In this document: piece after piece, positions 7,873 to 16,249 of the stretch
Layout of the letters: each line of letters opens with the position of its first letter
Numbering within the stretch: the stretch's first letter is position 1
NCBI RefSeq assembly: GCF_003555545.1
Contig: NZ_CP032157.1
Span: forward strand, 376,546-440,545
Direction of reading: 5' to 3'
DNA from: Paraflavitalea soli
GTDB lineage: Bacteria; Bacteroidota; Bacteroidia; Chitinophagales; Chitinophagaceae
DNA: 64,000 nucleotides
Translations under genes and position numbers: made by a program
The notes under the pieces: generated by a model
Told to the model about the DNA's origin: nothing
Database searches by the model: none
Seen by the model: only the letters and a program-made list of their open reading frames with translations

Positions 7873-10074
7873 GTGCCCATGACCATTTCTGTTTGGAGAT
7901 ACAGCCATTTCGCACTGGCCGTATCTTCTTTTCTTTTTATCACCCTGGCTGCTGTAACCGGCATCGTCCTTTCTTTTGAGCCCATCACGGGCAAGGTACC
8001 TTCTTATAAGGCAGACCATTTTAACCAGCTCACACTCGCGGAAACCATCCCCGCACTCAAACGATCCTTTTCCTCCGTCACCTCCATGCGTGTGGATGCC
8101 AACCAGTTTGTGGTAGTGAAAGGAACAGACACCAGCGGCAAAGCCCTGGAAGCCTATGTAGATCCCTCTACTGGTAAGGTGCTGGGTACGCCGCACAAAC
8201 AACACGCCTTTTACCAATGGGTCACTGCCCTGCACCGGTCGTTGTTCTTACATGAGGCGGGCAGGTTCTTTGTGGGATTGACCTCTTTCCTCTTATTGTT
8301 GATTGCTATATCCGGTACGGTATTGGTCATCCGGCGTCAGCGGGGCTGGAAACGTTTTTTCACCCGCATCGTTAAAGATAATTTTGCACAGTACTACCAT
8401 GTCGTATTGGGGCGCCTGTCACTGATCCCTATTATCCTGATTGCGCTTACAGGTACCTGGTTGTCCATGGCCCGCTTTGGCCTGTTGACAGAAAAGAAGG
8501 TCGTGCACCACATTGATGAGAACACCATCAGGGAAGAGCCAGTCCGCCAACCGGCAGCCTTTCCTGTTTTTAAGCAGGTGCTGCTGTCGCAGGTACAAAC
8601 GGTTGACTATCCTTTTTCCGAATTTCCCGAAGATTATTATACCCTGAAGTTGAAGGACCGCGAGATCGTGGTAAACCAGTTGACCGGCGAAAAGCTGAGT
8701 GAGGTCATCTACCCGGTGACCACCACTTTGTCGCGCCTGAGCCTCGACTGGCATACGGGCCGCGTAAGTATTCTATGGGCCATCGTTCTGGCCATCGCCT
8801 GCCTCAACATCCTGTTCTTTATCTACTCTGGTTTTGCCATCAGCCTCAAAAGGCTGGCTGGCCGCAGCAGGAACAAATACAAACCGGAGCAATGTCGCTT
8901 CATCATTTTGGCAGGCTCCGAGAATGGCAGCACCATGGCCTTTGCCAAAGCATTGCAGGGACAACTGATCGCCAATGGCGAGATGGCTTATTGTACAGAT
9001 CTCAATAACTACCAGACGTTTCCCCAGGCCGAACATATTATTATCCTTACGTCTACCTATGGGTTGGGTGATGCTCCTGCCAATGCCAACCGGTTTGCCT
9101 CCCTGGTCAAAAAATACCAGCAGCAGCCCGGTGTCCACTTTTCCGTGGTAGGGTTTGGGTCGCACGCTTACCCCGACTTCTGCCAATTTGCTTTTGAGGT
9201 CAACAACCTGCTCTCCTTGCAGCCCTGGGCCCTGCCCTTGCTGGAAATACATACCATCAATGATAAGTCGCCCGACCAGTTCAACCAATGGCTGGTCACC
9301 TGGTCGCAGAAAGTGGGACTCACGGGTATTGCATTGCCCGAAACAATGAAGCAAAAACCAGCTGGCCTGGAAACGATGACTGTGATAGAAAAGACAGCCA
9401 TCACCCATGCCGATGAACCTTTTATTGTACGCATCAAACCTTCCTGGAGGAATAAATATACTTCCGGCGACCTGCTGGCTGTTTACCCCGCCGACGATTA
9501 CCGCGAACGCCTGTACTCGATCGGCAAAGTAGGCGGCCATATCCAACTCAGCGTAAAACGCCACCCCGATGGATTGGGCTCTACTTATTTGTACCACCTC
9601 AGGCCCGGCGATACCATTCAGGCGCGTGTAGTGCCCAACCCGCATTTCCTGTTTCCGCAGCAAGCGCCCGCTGTGATCATGATCTCCAATGGTACCGGCA
9701 TTGCGCCCTTCCTGGGTATGATCGAAGAGAATAACCAGTTGTCGGAATGTTATTTGTACTGCGGCTTTCGCTACAAGTTGTCGTTTGAACCTTTTGCGGC
9801 AGCATTGAATGAGCATATGGCGGCTAATAAGCTGGATGGCCTGCAGGTAGCCTATTCACGGGAAGAAGAAAAACAATACGTGAAGGACCTGCTGGCCAAC
9901 GATGCCGACTTTGTGGCGCAAACGCTGGCAAGAGGCGGTGTATTGATGCTGTGTGGCTCTCTGTCTATGCAGCATGATATAATTGCCTGGCTGGAAACCG
10001 TATGCCAGGAGCGAAATGGCAAGAGCATCAGCCATTACCAATCCCACGGGCAGGTGCTGATGGACTGCTATTAA
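7873..10074 (+). CDS. PepSY membrane protein fused to flavodoxin and FAD/NAD(P)H reductase domains
   Basis: 733 residues (GTG at 7873; ATG at 7879 equally possible). Residues 1-335 are a PepSY_TM module with about four membrane helices (near 7-30, 135-155, 185-205 and 300-320) and His residues placed to bind haem. Residues ~342-470 are a flavodoxin domain beginning FIILAGSENGSTMAFAKAL, the FMN loop. Residues ~490-733 are a CYPOR/ferredoxin-NADP reductase module: RLYSIGKVGG for FAD, ISNGTGIAPFLGMIEE for the pyrophosphate of NADP, and VLMLCGSLSMQHDI near the end. The likely job is moving electrons from cytoplasmic NAD(P)H through FAD and FMN to a periplasmic or outer-membrane acceptor. This architecture is known in Bacteroidota next to DUF2271 and TonB-dependent receptors; no receptor gene is adjacent here. 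Confidence 0.88.
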   Translation: MPMTISVWRYSHFALAVSSFLFITLAAVTGIVLSFEPITGKVPSYKADHFNQLTLAETIPALKRSFSSVTSMRVDANQFVVVKGTDTSGKALEAYVDPSTGKVLGTPHKQHAFYQWVTALHRSLFLHEAGRFFVGLTSFLLLLIAISGTVLVIRRQRGWKRFFTRIVKDNFAQYYHVVLGRLSLIPIILIALTGTWLSMARFGLLTEKKVVHHIDENTIREEPVRQPAAFPVFKQVLLSQVQTVDYPFSEFPEDYYTLKLKDREIVVNQLTGEKLSEVIYPVTTTLSRLSLDWHTGRVSILWAIVLAIACLNILFFIYSGFAISLKRLAGRSRNKYKPEQCRFIILAGSENGSTMAFAKALQGQLIANGEMAYCTDLNNYQTFPQAEHIIILTSTYGLGDAPANANRFASLVKKYQQQPGVHFSVVGFGSHAYPDFCQFAFEVNNLLSLQPWALPLLEIHTINDKSPDQFNQWLVTWSQKVGLTGIALPETMKQKPAGLETMTVIEKTAITHADEPFIVRIKPSWRNKYTSGDLLAVYPADDYRERLYSIGKVGGHIQLSVKRHPDGLGSTYLYHLRPGDTIQARVVPNPHFLFPQQAPAVIMISNGTGIAPFLGMIEENNQLSECYLYCGFRYKLSFEPFAAALNEHMAANKLDGLQVAYSREEEKQYVKDLLANDADFVAQTLARGGVLMLCGSLSMQHDIIAWLETVCQERNGKSISHYQSHGQVLMDCY

Positions 10075-10092
10075 GCAGCTTATCGAAGGCGC

Positions 10093-10123
10093 TTTTGTAT
10101 ATGACAATATAATTGTAATATTG
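10093..10123 (+). promoter_or_regulatory. Promoter of the GH51 gene with internal inverted repeat
   Basis: TTTTG at 10093-10097, an 18-base spacer and TAATATTG at 10116-10123, seven of eight matches to TAnnTTTG. CAATAT (10105-10110) and ATATTG (10118-10123) form an inverted repeat inside it that could be an operator. Expected leader about 28 bases to the ATG at 10158. Confidence 0.6.
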
Positions 10124-10157
10124 ACATTTATAACACGCCCAACCCATTTGTTTGCCC

Positions 10158-12782
10158 ATGAGACCAGGAACATCCATAGCCCGGTATGCCTTGCTGTTGG
10201 CCATTGGCCTGCTTTGCCTGTCCAACCTTACTACCCGGGCCCAGGGCCCGCAGGCTGGCGCCAGTGCCGACGCGGTATACCTCTTTTCCTATAGTACCGC
10301 TAAGAACAATAACCACAATGGCCTTCACTTTGCCTGGAGCCGTGATCGGGTCAACTGGCAATTGATCGGCAATGAATTTGGTTTCCTGCGGAGCGACTAT
10401 GGCCGCTGGGGAGCAGAAAAGAAAATGATCACCCCTTACCTCATACAAACACCCGGCGGCGACTGGCAATGTGTATGGGCGCTCAACGACCGCGAAAAAT
10501 TGTTTGCCCACGCCTCCTCTCCCGACCTGGTATACTGGGACCGCCAAAGTTATCCCCTGATGACCAGCGGCGCCAATGTACTGAAGCCCATCATCCAATA
10601 CAACCAACAACAAGCTCAATACAACATTACCTATACCGATGCCACGGGCAAATATTTCCAGGTAACCACCAAAGACTTCAAAACCTATACACCTGCGGCC
10701 ACAGTGCCTGCCTCCCAATATACGGATGCCAGTATTACGATCAACTTACCTGCAGGCCCTGCTACCGGTCAACTGCACCGCGTACCCTGGGCAACTGTCG
10801 ATAAACTGATCAAAGACTGGGAAGGAAAACAATACAGGAATAACCTCTACGGTGAGCAGACTGCGCAGGATGCACAACGATTTGCCAACCTCAAGCCGGT
10901 GGACGTAAAACTCGCTGTGCAGGCAGACCGCGCGAAGCCCATCAGCAACCTGCTCACCGGCGTATTCTTTGAAGACATCAACTATGCAGCCGATGGTGGC
11001 ATTTATGCCGAGCTGATCCAAAACCGCGATTTTGAATATGCTCCCGGCGATAAAGAAGGACACGATACCGCCTGGAAAAGCACCCACTCCTGGACCTTGC
11101 AGGGCGATCATGCCACCTTCACTATTGATACCGCCACACCCATCCATATCAACAATCCCCATTACGCGGTGCTGGATATCAAAGCACCCGGCGCCGTATT
11201 GTTCAATACCGGTTTTGATGGTATCACTATCCGGAAAGGAGAACAATACAAATTGTCGCTGTTTACAAAACAAACCAGGGGTAAAGGAAAACTATTGGTG
11301 CAATTGGTTAGCAGGGAAGGGAAGGTGCTGGCACAAACGAATATCACCCCCTCCACCTCAGGATGGAAGCGTACCAGCGCAATGCTGGTGGCCAATGCAG
11401 ATGCGCCGGATGCACGCCTGCAATTGCAGCCTTTGTCGATTGGACGCTTACAACTCGACATGATCTCCTTTTTTCCACAAAAGACATTCAAAGAAAGAGA
11501 GAATGGCCTGCGTGCCGACCTGGCGCAGGCGGTAGCGGATATCCATCCGCGCTTTATCCGTTTTCCCGGTGGCTGTGTAGCCCATGGTGACGGGCTCGGC
11601 AATATTTACCATTGGAAAAATACCATCGGTCCCCTCGAAGCCCGCATTCCACAACGCAACCTGTGGGGTTATCACCAGACTGCCGGTCTTGGTTACTTTG
11701 AATACTTCCGTTACTGTGCCGATATTGGCGCCGAACCCTTGCCTGTTCTATCGGCAGGAGTTCCCTGCCAGAACTCCGGCACCAGTGCCACCGGTGGCGG
11801 TCAACAGGGTGGTATACCACTGGAACAAATGGATGCCTACATACAGGATATCCTCGACCTGGTAGAATACGCCAATGGTGATATCAACACCACCTGGGGA
11901 AAGAAACGCGCCGAAGCCGGCCATCCCCAGCCTTTCAACCTCAAATACATTGGTATCGGCAATGAAGACCTCATTACTGATATATTTGAACAACGCTTTA
12001 CCATGATCTACCAGGCCGTGAAAGCGAAATATCCTGGTATCACGGTCATCGGCACCGTGGGACCGTTCTGGGAAGGCACGGATTATGAAGAGGGATGGCA
12101 GCTGGCCGGTAAGCTTAAAGTGCCCATGGTGGATGAACATTATTATGTACCACCCGGCTGGCTCATCCACAACCAGGATTTTTATGATAAATATGATCAC
12201 AGTAAGTCGAAGGTATACCTGGGCGAATATGCCGCCCACCTGCCCGGCAGGCCCAATAACCTGGAGACGGCGCTGGCTGAAGCCCTTTATCTGACAGCGC
12301 TTGAACGAAATGGTGATGTGGTATCCATGAGTTCCTATGCGCCCCTGCTGGCCAAAGAAGGACATACCCAATGGAATCCCGACCTGATCTACTTCAACAA
12401 CAGCGAAGTGAAACCCACGGTGGGGTATGAGGTGCAAAAGCTCTATGGCCTCCATGCCGGTGATCAATACCTGCCTGCTGCTGCCACCCTGTCCAATAAC
12501 CAGGAAGCCGTCAGGAAGCGGATCGCCTGGTCGGTGGTGCGTGACACCAAAACGCAGGACCTGGTCATCAAGCTGGTCAATCTCCTGCCCGTGTCCGTGC
12601 ATACAACCATGGACCTGGGGAGTATCCATCCCACGGGTGCTACTGCCGTGAAGACCGTATTGCAAGGACAGCCTGCTGATAAAAATGCAAGACCTGTAAC
12701 GGGTAGCATTCCATTGGCTGAGGTTTCCCGGATGGAATTGCCGGCTTATTCTTTCACCGTTATCCGCTTAAAAACAAACTAA
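10158..12782 (+). CDS. GH51 alpha-L-arabinofuranosidase with N-terminal GH43-like propeller segment
   Basis: 874 residues from the ATG at 10158, with a Sec signal peptide (about 1-32). Residues ~38-215 read like part of a GH43/62-type five-bladed propeller: HNGLHFAWSRDRVNW, WGAEKKMITPYLIQ, LFAHASSPDLVYW, and YFQVTTKDFKTYTPA. No obvious complete catalytic triad is seen, and it is shorter than a full GH43. From ~250 the GH51 enzyme follows: GVFFEDINYAADGGIYAELIQN, a carbohydrate-binding-like insert, RFPGGC, then GIGNED with acid/base Glu603 and YLGEYAAH with nucleophile Glu690, and a C-terminal beta-sandwich. It should remove arabinofuranosyl side chains from arabinan or arabinoxylan outside the cytoplasm. 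The N-terminal part may act as a binding module. No PUL genes are adjacent. Confidence 0.9.
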   Translation: MRPGTSIARYALLLAIGLLCLSNLTTRAQGPQAGASADAVYLFSYSTAKNNNHNGLHFAWSRDRVNWQLIGNEFGFLRSDYGRWGAEKKMITPYLIQTPGGDWQCVWALNDREKLFAHASSPDLVYWDRQSYPLMTSGANVLKPIIQYNQQQAQYNITYTDATGKYFQVTTKDFKTYTPAATVPASQYTDASITINLPAGPATGQLHRVPWATVDKLIKDWEGKQYRNNLYGEQTAQDAQRFANLKPVDVKLAVQADRAKPISNLLTGVFFEDINYAADGGIYAELIQNRDFEYAPGDKEGHDTAWKSTHSWTLQGDHATFTIDTATPIHINNPHYAVLDIKAPGAVLFNTGFDGITIRKGEQYKLSLFTKQTRGKGKLLVQLVSREGKVLAQTNITPSTSGWKRTSAMLVANADAPDARLQLQPLSIGRLQLDMISFFPQKTFKERENGLRADLAQAVADIHPRFIRFPGGCVAHGDGLGNIYHWKNTIGPLEARIPQRNLWGYHQTAGLGYFEYFRYCADIGAEPLPVLSAGVPCQNSGTSATGGGQQGGIPLEQMDAYIQDILDLVEYANGDINTTWGKKRAEAGHPQPFNLKYIGIGNEDLITDIFEQRFTMIYQAVKAKYPGITVIGTVGPFWEGTDYEEGWQLAGKLKVPMVDEHYYVPPGWLIHNQDFYDKYDHSKSKVYLGEYAAHLPGRPNNLETALAEALYLTALERNGDVVSMSSYAPLLAKEGHTQWNPDLIYFNNSEVKPTVGYEVQKLYGLHAGDQYLPAAATLSNNQEAVRKRIAWSVVRDTKTQDLVIKLVNLLPVSVHTTMDLGSIHPTGATAVKTVLQGQPADKNARPVTGSIPLAEVSRMELPAYSFTVIRLKTN

Positions 12783-12832
12783 TGATTCCTTACGATTTAA
12801 AGCCGGAGGCAGCATCCATCCCGGAAATGTTG

Positions 12833-12860
12833 TTGCAAAAATAAATTTATCCTACTATCG
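12833..12860 (+). promoter_or_regulatory. Promoter-like box pair P1
   Basis: TTG (12833-12835) in GTTGCAAAAATAAAT, 17 bases, then TACTATCG (12853-12860), a partial match to TAnnTTTG. It is near-duplicated 120 bases downstream. Transcription would start around 12866 and meet the terminator at 12915-12944. Confidence 0.4.
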
Positions 12861-12865
12861 TGTTT

Positions 12866-12944
12866 ATGTCCGGAAAATGACTTACGGCCTTGGACAGCCG
12901 GCCATGTTTTAGCTAAAAAACGCTCTTTTCAGGGCGTTTTTTTT
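12866..12944 (+). ncRNA. Candidate short non-coding RNA (~78 nt)
   Basis: The stretch between promoter-like box P1 and a strong intrinsic terminator holds no gene. It contains a small hairpin CGGC-CTTGGACA-GCCG and then the terminator stem. The boundaries are inferred from the promoter and the T-tract, not observed. It could instead be a 3' end left over from the GH51 transcript with the terminator serving that gene (its stop is at 12782). No known RNA family recognised. Confidence 0.3.
12915..12944 (+). terminator. Intrinsic terminator downstream of the GH51 gene
   Basis: Stem AAAAAACGC (12915-12923) with GCGTTTTTT (12934-12942), loop TCTTTTCAGG, and eight T in all (12937-12944). It is the first strong terminator after the GH51 stop, 132 bases away, and would also end a transcript from box P1. 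Confidence 0.75.
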
Positions 12945-12952
12945 ATGCCCTG

Positions 12953-12981
12953 TTGCAAAAATAAATAGTAAGGTACTATGC
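12953..12981 (+). promoter_or_regulatory. Promoter-like box pair P2 (near-duplicate of P1)
   Basis: TTG at 12953-12955 within the same 16-base sequence TGTTGCAAAAATAAAT seen at P1 (12831-12846 and 12951-12966), an 18-base spacer, then TACTATGC (12974-12981). It points into the gene-free stretch 12985-13350. Confidence 0.35.
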
Positions 12982-13090
12982 CCAACCTATCATAATCGGG
13001 ATGCGCGAATGCCTCAGCTTTGTGTTATCAAATCAATGAATATGCTATCAACTACTAAGTATCCTGTAACCAACTTTAGCGCGATGATCC

Positions 13091-13200
13091 GGCTGCTGAC
13101 AGGCATCAGCAGCCTGCTGGCCTGCTTAGTGCCTACGGATTGCCTGCGCTCCTTAGAGAACTGGCCCCTTTTTCATAGAGCGTTCAGGCAATACGTAGGC
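13091..13200 (+). other. Strongly structured gene-free segment
   Basis: The 13009-13350 stretch has no gene I can support; the plus frame open here continues antisense through the T9SS gene and matches nothing. It holds two hairpins. One is a perfect 9-bp stem GGCTGCTGA / TCAGCAGCC (13091-13099 with 13106-13114). The other is a long imperfect one with arms 13131-13151 and 13178-13200 that pairs nearly throughout (GCCTACGGATTGCCTG against CAGGCAATACGTAGGC). A third GGCAATCC at 13199-13206 offers an alternative partner for GGATTGCC in the left arm. It could be a structured RNA, a recombination site remnant or a 3' region of the minus-strand operon. Confidence 0.4.
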
Positions 13201-13353
13201 AATCCGGAGGCAATCTGCAGCGTTTACGACGAGGCCCCGGGAGCAACCGGATGGCAAGCCAATATGCTGTATGATCGTAAAATGTACAAAGCGGTTGCCA
13301 GTATTACCCAACAACCGCCCGTAAGGAAAGAAAAGCGGGGAGCGGAAAGACTA

Positions 13354-14409
13354 CTACATCTTCTGAAACCCCTTCTGGAAAATAATCTTATCGGCCTGGT
13401 ATACCACCAGGTAATAGGTGCCCTGCGGCAGATGGCCTACGGGTACATCATAACCCGTACCGGGCCGCACCGTGGTATTCGTCTCAATGAGCTTTTCACC
13501 GGCAGCGGTAAATATCTTCAAGGCTACAGCGCCCGTAATATCGGCACTCCGGAACTGCAGGTGCAGCAACTTAATGGCCGGGTTGGGCGAAAGCACAATA
13601 TCACTGTTCCAATGGTCGCGCAGCTGAGCCGGCTTGATCAGCGAGATCGCTTCACGGCCATCCAGGTCTACCTGGCGCAACCGGTAATAATATTTAATAC
13701 CCGTCATCACCTGCCGGTCGGGAAAACTGTAATTGGTAGGTGTGGTGGAATGCCCCTGGCCATCCACCCAGCCAATGGGCGTGAAGTTGATCCCGTCCTG
13801 CGAACGTTGCACCTCAAAACCTTTGTTGTTCGTTTCTGCATCTGTAGTCCATGCCAGCTGGATAAAAGTATCACGTGGGGTAGCATCAAATTTAGACAGG
13901 ATCACCGGCAGGGCCACTTGGGCAGCTCCACCCTGTACCAACGGACTGAAGTCGGTGAAGTTAACCCCCAGGTTGGGCGTGGTAGTTATATCGAAGCCCG
14001 CTTCACACAACTCGAAACTGCTCACAGTTCCGGATGCCAGACTGATGCTGATGGACATCAGTTCTATCCAGTTGCCGGCAGTCCAGGTTTCGGGAAAAGT
14101 AAAACCGATGGGATCGGAATAAAAAGCCTGGTAGAAATAAGCGCCTTTGGCGCCGCGCGGGCCGGCTTTCTTTAAGTTGTAGGTAGTAGCAATGGTGTTG
14201 GTCAGCGCCGCATTGGAACTGCTGTTCCACTTAAGGCCAAATACAATGTCCGTGATATAATCGGCACTGGTAGGGGCGGTAGCTGCTGTCATCCGCATCT
14301 GAACGCCCAGTATGCCGCCTCCTTTGTGCACCACCCGTATCTCGTAGCCCTGGCTTTGGGCCATCAGGCTAAGCACCAGTAATAACAATATGGTTATAAT
14401 ATTTTTCAT
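13354..14409 (-). CDS. Secreted protein with T9SS type A sorting domain
   Basis: 351 residues from the ATG at 14409 (the frame is open 6 codons further up, but MKNIITILLLLVLSLMAQSQ is the signal peptide). The N-terminal half (about 20-170) is a cohesin/PapD-like beta-rich region of unknown function. From ~180 come a linker with the familiar LPVILSKFDATPRDTFIQLAWTTDAETNNKGFEVQRS fibronectin-like module, and finally a type IX sorting domain of ~75 residues (VLSPNPAIKLLHLQF through GTYYLVVYQADKIIFQKGFQKM). It should cross the outer membrane through T9SS and be anchored or released. It is the last gene of the four-gene minus-strand cluster, 18 bases after the previous stop (36 to the chosen ATG), and is the only member with a recognisable sorting domain. 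Confidence 0.85.
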   Translation of the reverse strand: MKNIITILLLLVLSLMAQSQGYEIRVVHKGGGILGVQMRMTAATAPTSADYITDIVFGLKWNSSSNAALTNTIATTYNLKKAGPRGAKGAYFYQAFYSDPIGFTFPETWTAGNWIELMSISISLASGTVSSFELCEAGFDITTTPNLGVNFTDFSPLVQGGAAQVALPVILSKFDATPRDTFIQLAWTTDAETNNKGFEVQRSQDGINFTPIGWVDGQGHSTTPTNYSFPDRQVMTGIKYYYRLRQVDLDGREAISLIKPAQLRDHWNSDIVLSPNPAIKLLHLQFRSADITGAVALKIFTAAGEKLIETNTTVRPGTGYDVPVGHLPQGTYYLVVYQADKIIFQKGFQKM

Positions 14410-14445
14410 GCTCTTTTTTTTATACATGCTTTTAATAAGTGCTCA

Positions 14446-16239
14446 TCAGGGTAATTGTTCTACCAGGATATTGTTGGGTGTGGCAATGCCCACATTACTC
14501 AATATGATCGTTTTGTCGTTGGCCGATCCATTGTATTTTATCTTGCCGTCGAGGTTCAGGTCATTCACATCATACATCGTGAGTATATTGTTGGGATTGG
14601 CCAGGCCTACTTTGGCAAGGATCATTACCTTATCATTGGCCGATCCGTTGTACTTGATAAATCCATCTTTATTGATATCGCCTGCCCACATCATCATCAC
14701 GCCATTCTGGTTGCGCTGTGCATCCGTGCCCCAGGTGGCGGTGGCAGGATTGGTAAAGTCGATGACAGCTGCCGATGTTTTGGTGAGTGCCAGTGGTGCA
14801 GCCGTCATCACACCAAAGTGATTGCGGTGGCGGATGGCCAGGTAATAGTTGCCTTCAATAACCTTATTGAAGAATACGGGCGAGTAGCCATCCATGTCTA
14901 CAATACTGCCATCCCGCCTGATGAGCGCAGCGCGGTTGGCCACCACCTGGGTGGGAGTGCTGCTGTTGCGCAATTCGAGCCATACCCAATCGGTGATACC
15001 CTTTGCCTCTACACTATCCAGCACGCCTGCTTTGGGTGTTTCGATCGTGGGGTTGTTGACCGCCGTAAAGCCCAGCGCACGGTAAGGTTCCGTAGCAGGT
15101 AATAAATACAAACTGCGGAGGCTGTCGATCATCATACCATTGACGGCATTGTAGCCGCCCTGCAGGAAGGCGCGGGCTGCCACCAACAGCCCTTCGCCTT
15201 TGATGGTCACGAGTTGCTCTCCTGCAGACTTTGGCGTTTCTTCGTTACCCGTATAATCGGTGGCAAGGGTATAGAAGGAATAGGTCGCGCCTTTTTCACC
15301 GGTGAAGCTAAGGTGGGTGGAGTCAATATTCTTTTGGTAGAGGGTGTAGGGGCCATTGTTCTTGCTGTAATACAGGGCGTACTCTTTCACGCCCGATCCC
15401 AGGCTATCATCTTTGGCTGTCCAGGAAATGGTAAATACATTATCCACCAGTGAGGGCAATGCCAGCACACTGCTCACCGGTGCTACTGCATCGATGATAT
15501 TGAGGGTGGTATTGGTGGCGATGGGTTCATTCACGTCAAAGATGATTGACGCCTGTTTATTGATGCTGTCACGGGTGCTGGTGTTCCTGTTGGCGATTAC
15601 CGTAAAGGTCACATAACCTTCGCCTTTGTGGGTGAGGCTATCGTTGACGGGCAGGAAGCCTCCATTGGCGGCCACGGTATTGGCGAGTCCGGTGGCGGGG
15701 TCAATGCTTTCCAGTATCCAGAAGGCGCGGCGGTTGGCAAGGTCCAGCCCTGCCGTTACATCCACAAACACACCCAGGCTGTCTTTTACGTCCAGCCGTC
15801 GGCTGAAAGTCGTACTATTAGGCGGCACCGAAAAGTTGAAGGGGCCAAAGCCAAAATCACCCAGCCGCAAAGAGTTGGGATTGATATTCGGGTGTATCGG
15901 ACAATAGATGATCACTTTCTGTGCGGGTGCCGTAGCAAAGTCGGGATCATTCTCGAAGAGGATCTTGTACGACAAGGTGGCTTTGATAGATACCCATTTC
16001 AGGGAATCAAATCCCCGGGGGCCAATGATCTCATTGGGGTCCTTTGGCGCCAGTACGGGCATACGTGGCCCGGGCGGCGGGTCGGGCGGACAGAGGCAGT
16101 CAGGTCTCAGGCAACCCATTTGCGGACAGGGTGGGATGGTGTCGCCTGGAGGTTTGCATTGTTTAGGCTGGGCAAATAAAGTGATAGGCAGGATCAGGCT
16201 AATAATAAGTACAACTTTTTTTAAAATATTGTAATGCAT
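14446..16239 (-). CDS. Exported DUF7619-like protein with C-terminal dockerin-like calcium loops
   Basis: 597 residues with a signal peptide (about 1-23, ending LFAQ), followed by a short Cys/Pro-rich segment with six Cys (about 27-55). Then come a DPNEIIGPRGFD motif and a beta-sandwich of the type found as the C-terminal module of giant Bacteroidota adhesins (DUF7619-like, NDPDFATAPAQKVIIYCPI through FWILESIDPATG). Next is a fibronectin-like domain (about 245-350). The C-terminal ~75 residues hold two calcium loops of dockerin type, GDINKDGFIKYNGSANDK and DLNLDGKIKYNGSANDK. It starts 10 bases after the RHS stop, so it is co-transcribed with it. The likely role is a cell-surface or matrix protein whose dockerin-like end binds calcium, perhaps docking partners. 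It has no T9SS domain of its own. Confidence 0.8.
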   Translation of the reverse strand: MHYNILKKVVLIISLILPITLFAQPKQCKPPGDTIPPCPQMGCLRPDCLCPPDPPPGPRMPVLAPKDPNEIIGPRGFDSLKWVSIKATLSYKILFENDPDFATAPAQKVIIYCPIHPNINPNSLRLGDFGFGPFNFSVPPNSTTFSRRLDVKDSLGVFVDVTAGLDLANRRAFWILESIDPATGLANTVAANGGFLPVNDSLTHKGEGYVTFTVIANRNTSTRDSINKQASIIFDVNEPIATNTTLNIIDAVAPVSSVLALPSLVDNVFTISWTAKDDSLGSGVKEYALYYSKNNGPYTLYQKNIDSTHLSFTGEKGATYSFYTLATDYTGNEETPKSAGEQLVTIKGEGLLVAARAFLQGGYNAVNGMMIDSLRSLYLLPATEPYRALGFTAVNNPTIETPKAGVLDSVEAKGITDWVWLELRNSSTPTQVVANRAALIRRDGSIVDMDGYSPVFFNKVIEGNYYLAIRHRNHFGVMTAAPLALTKTSAAVIDFTNPATATWGTDAQRNQNGVMMMWAGDINKDGFIKYNGSANDKVMILAKVGLANPNNILTMYDVNDLNLDGKIKYNGSANDKTIILSNVGIATPNNILVEQLP

Positions 16240-16249
16240 ATGCCCTCCT

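Noticed and set aside
8773-9816. 347-codon minus-strand frame opposite the flavoreductase
   Set aside because: Shadow frame produced by GC-biased third positions of the real gene.
13009-14175. 388-codon plus-strand open frame
   Set aside because: Most of it is antisense to the T9SS-sorted gene, whose signal peptide and sorting domain are clear; the part before 13354 has no recognisable protein features.
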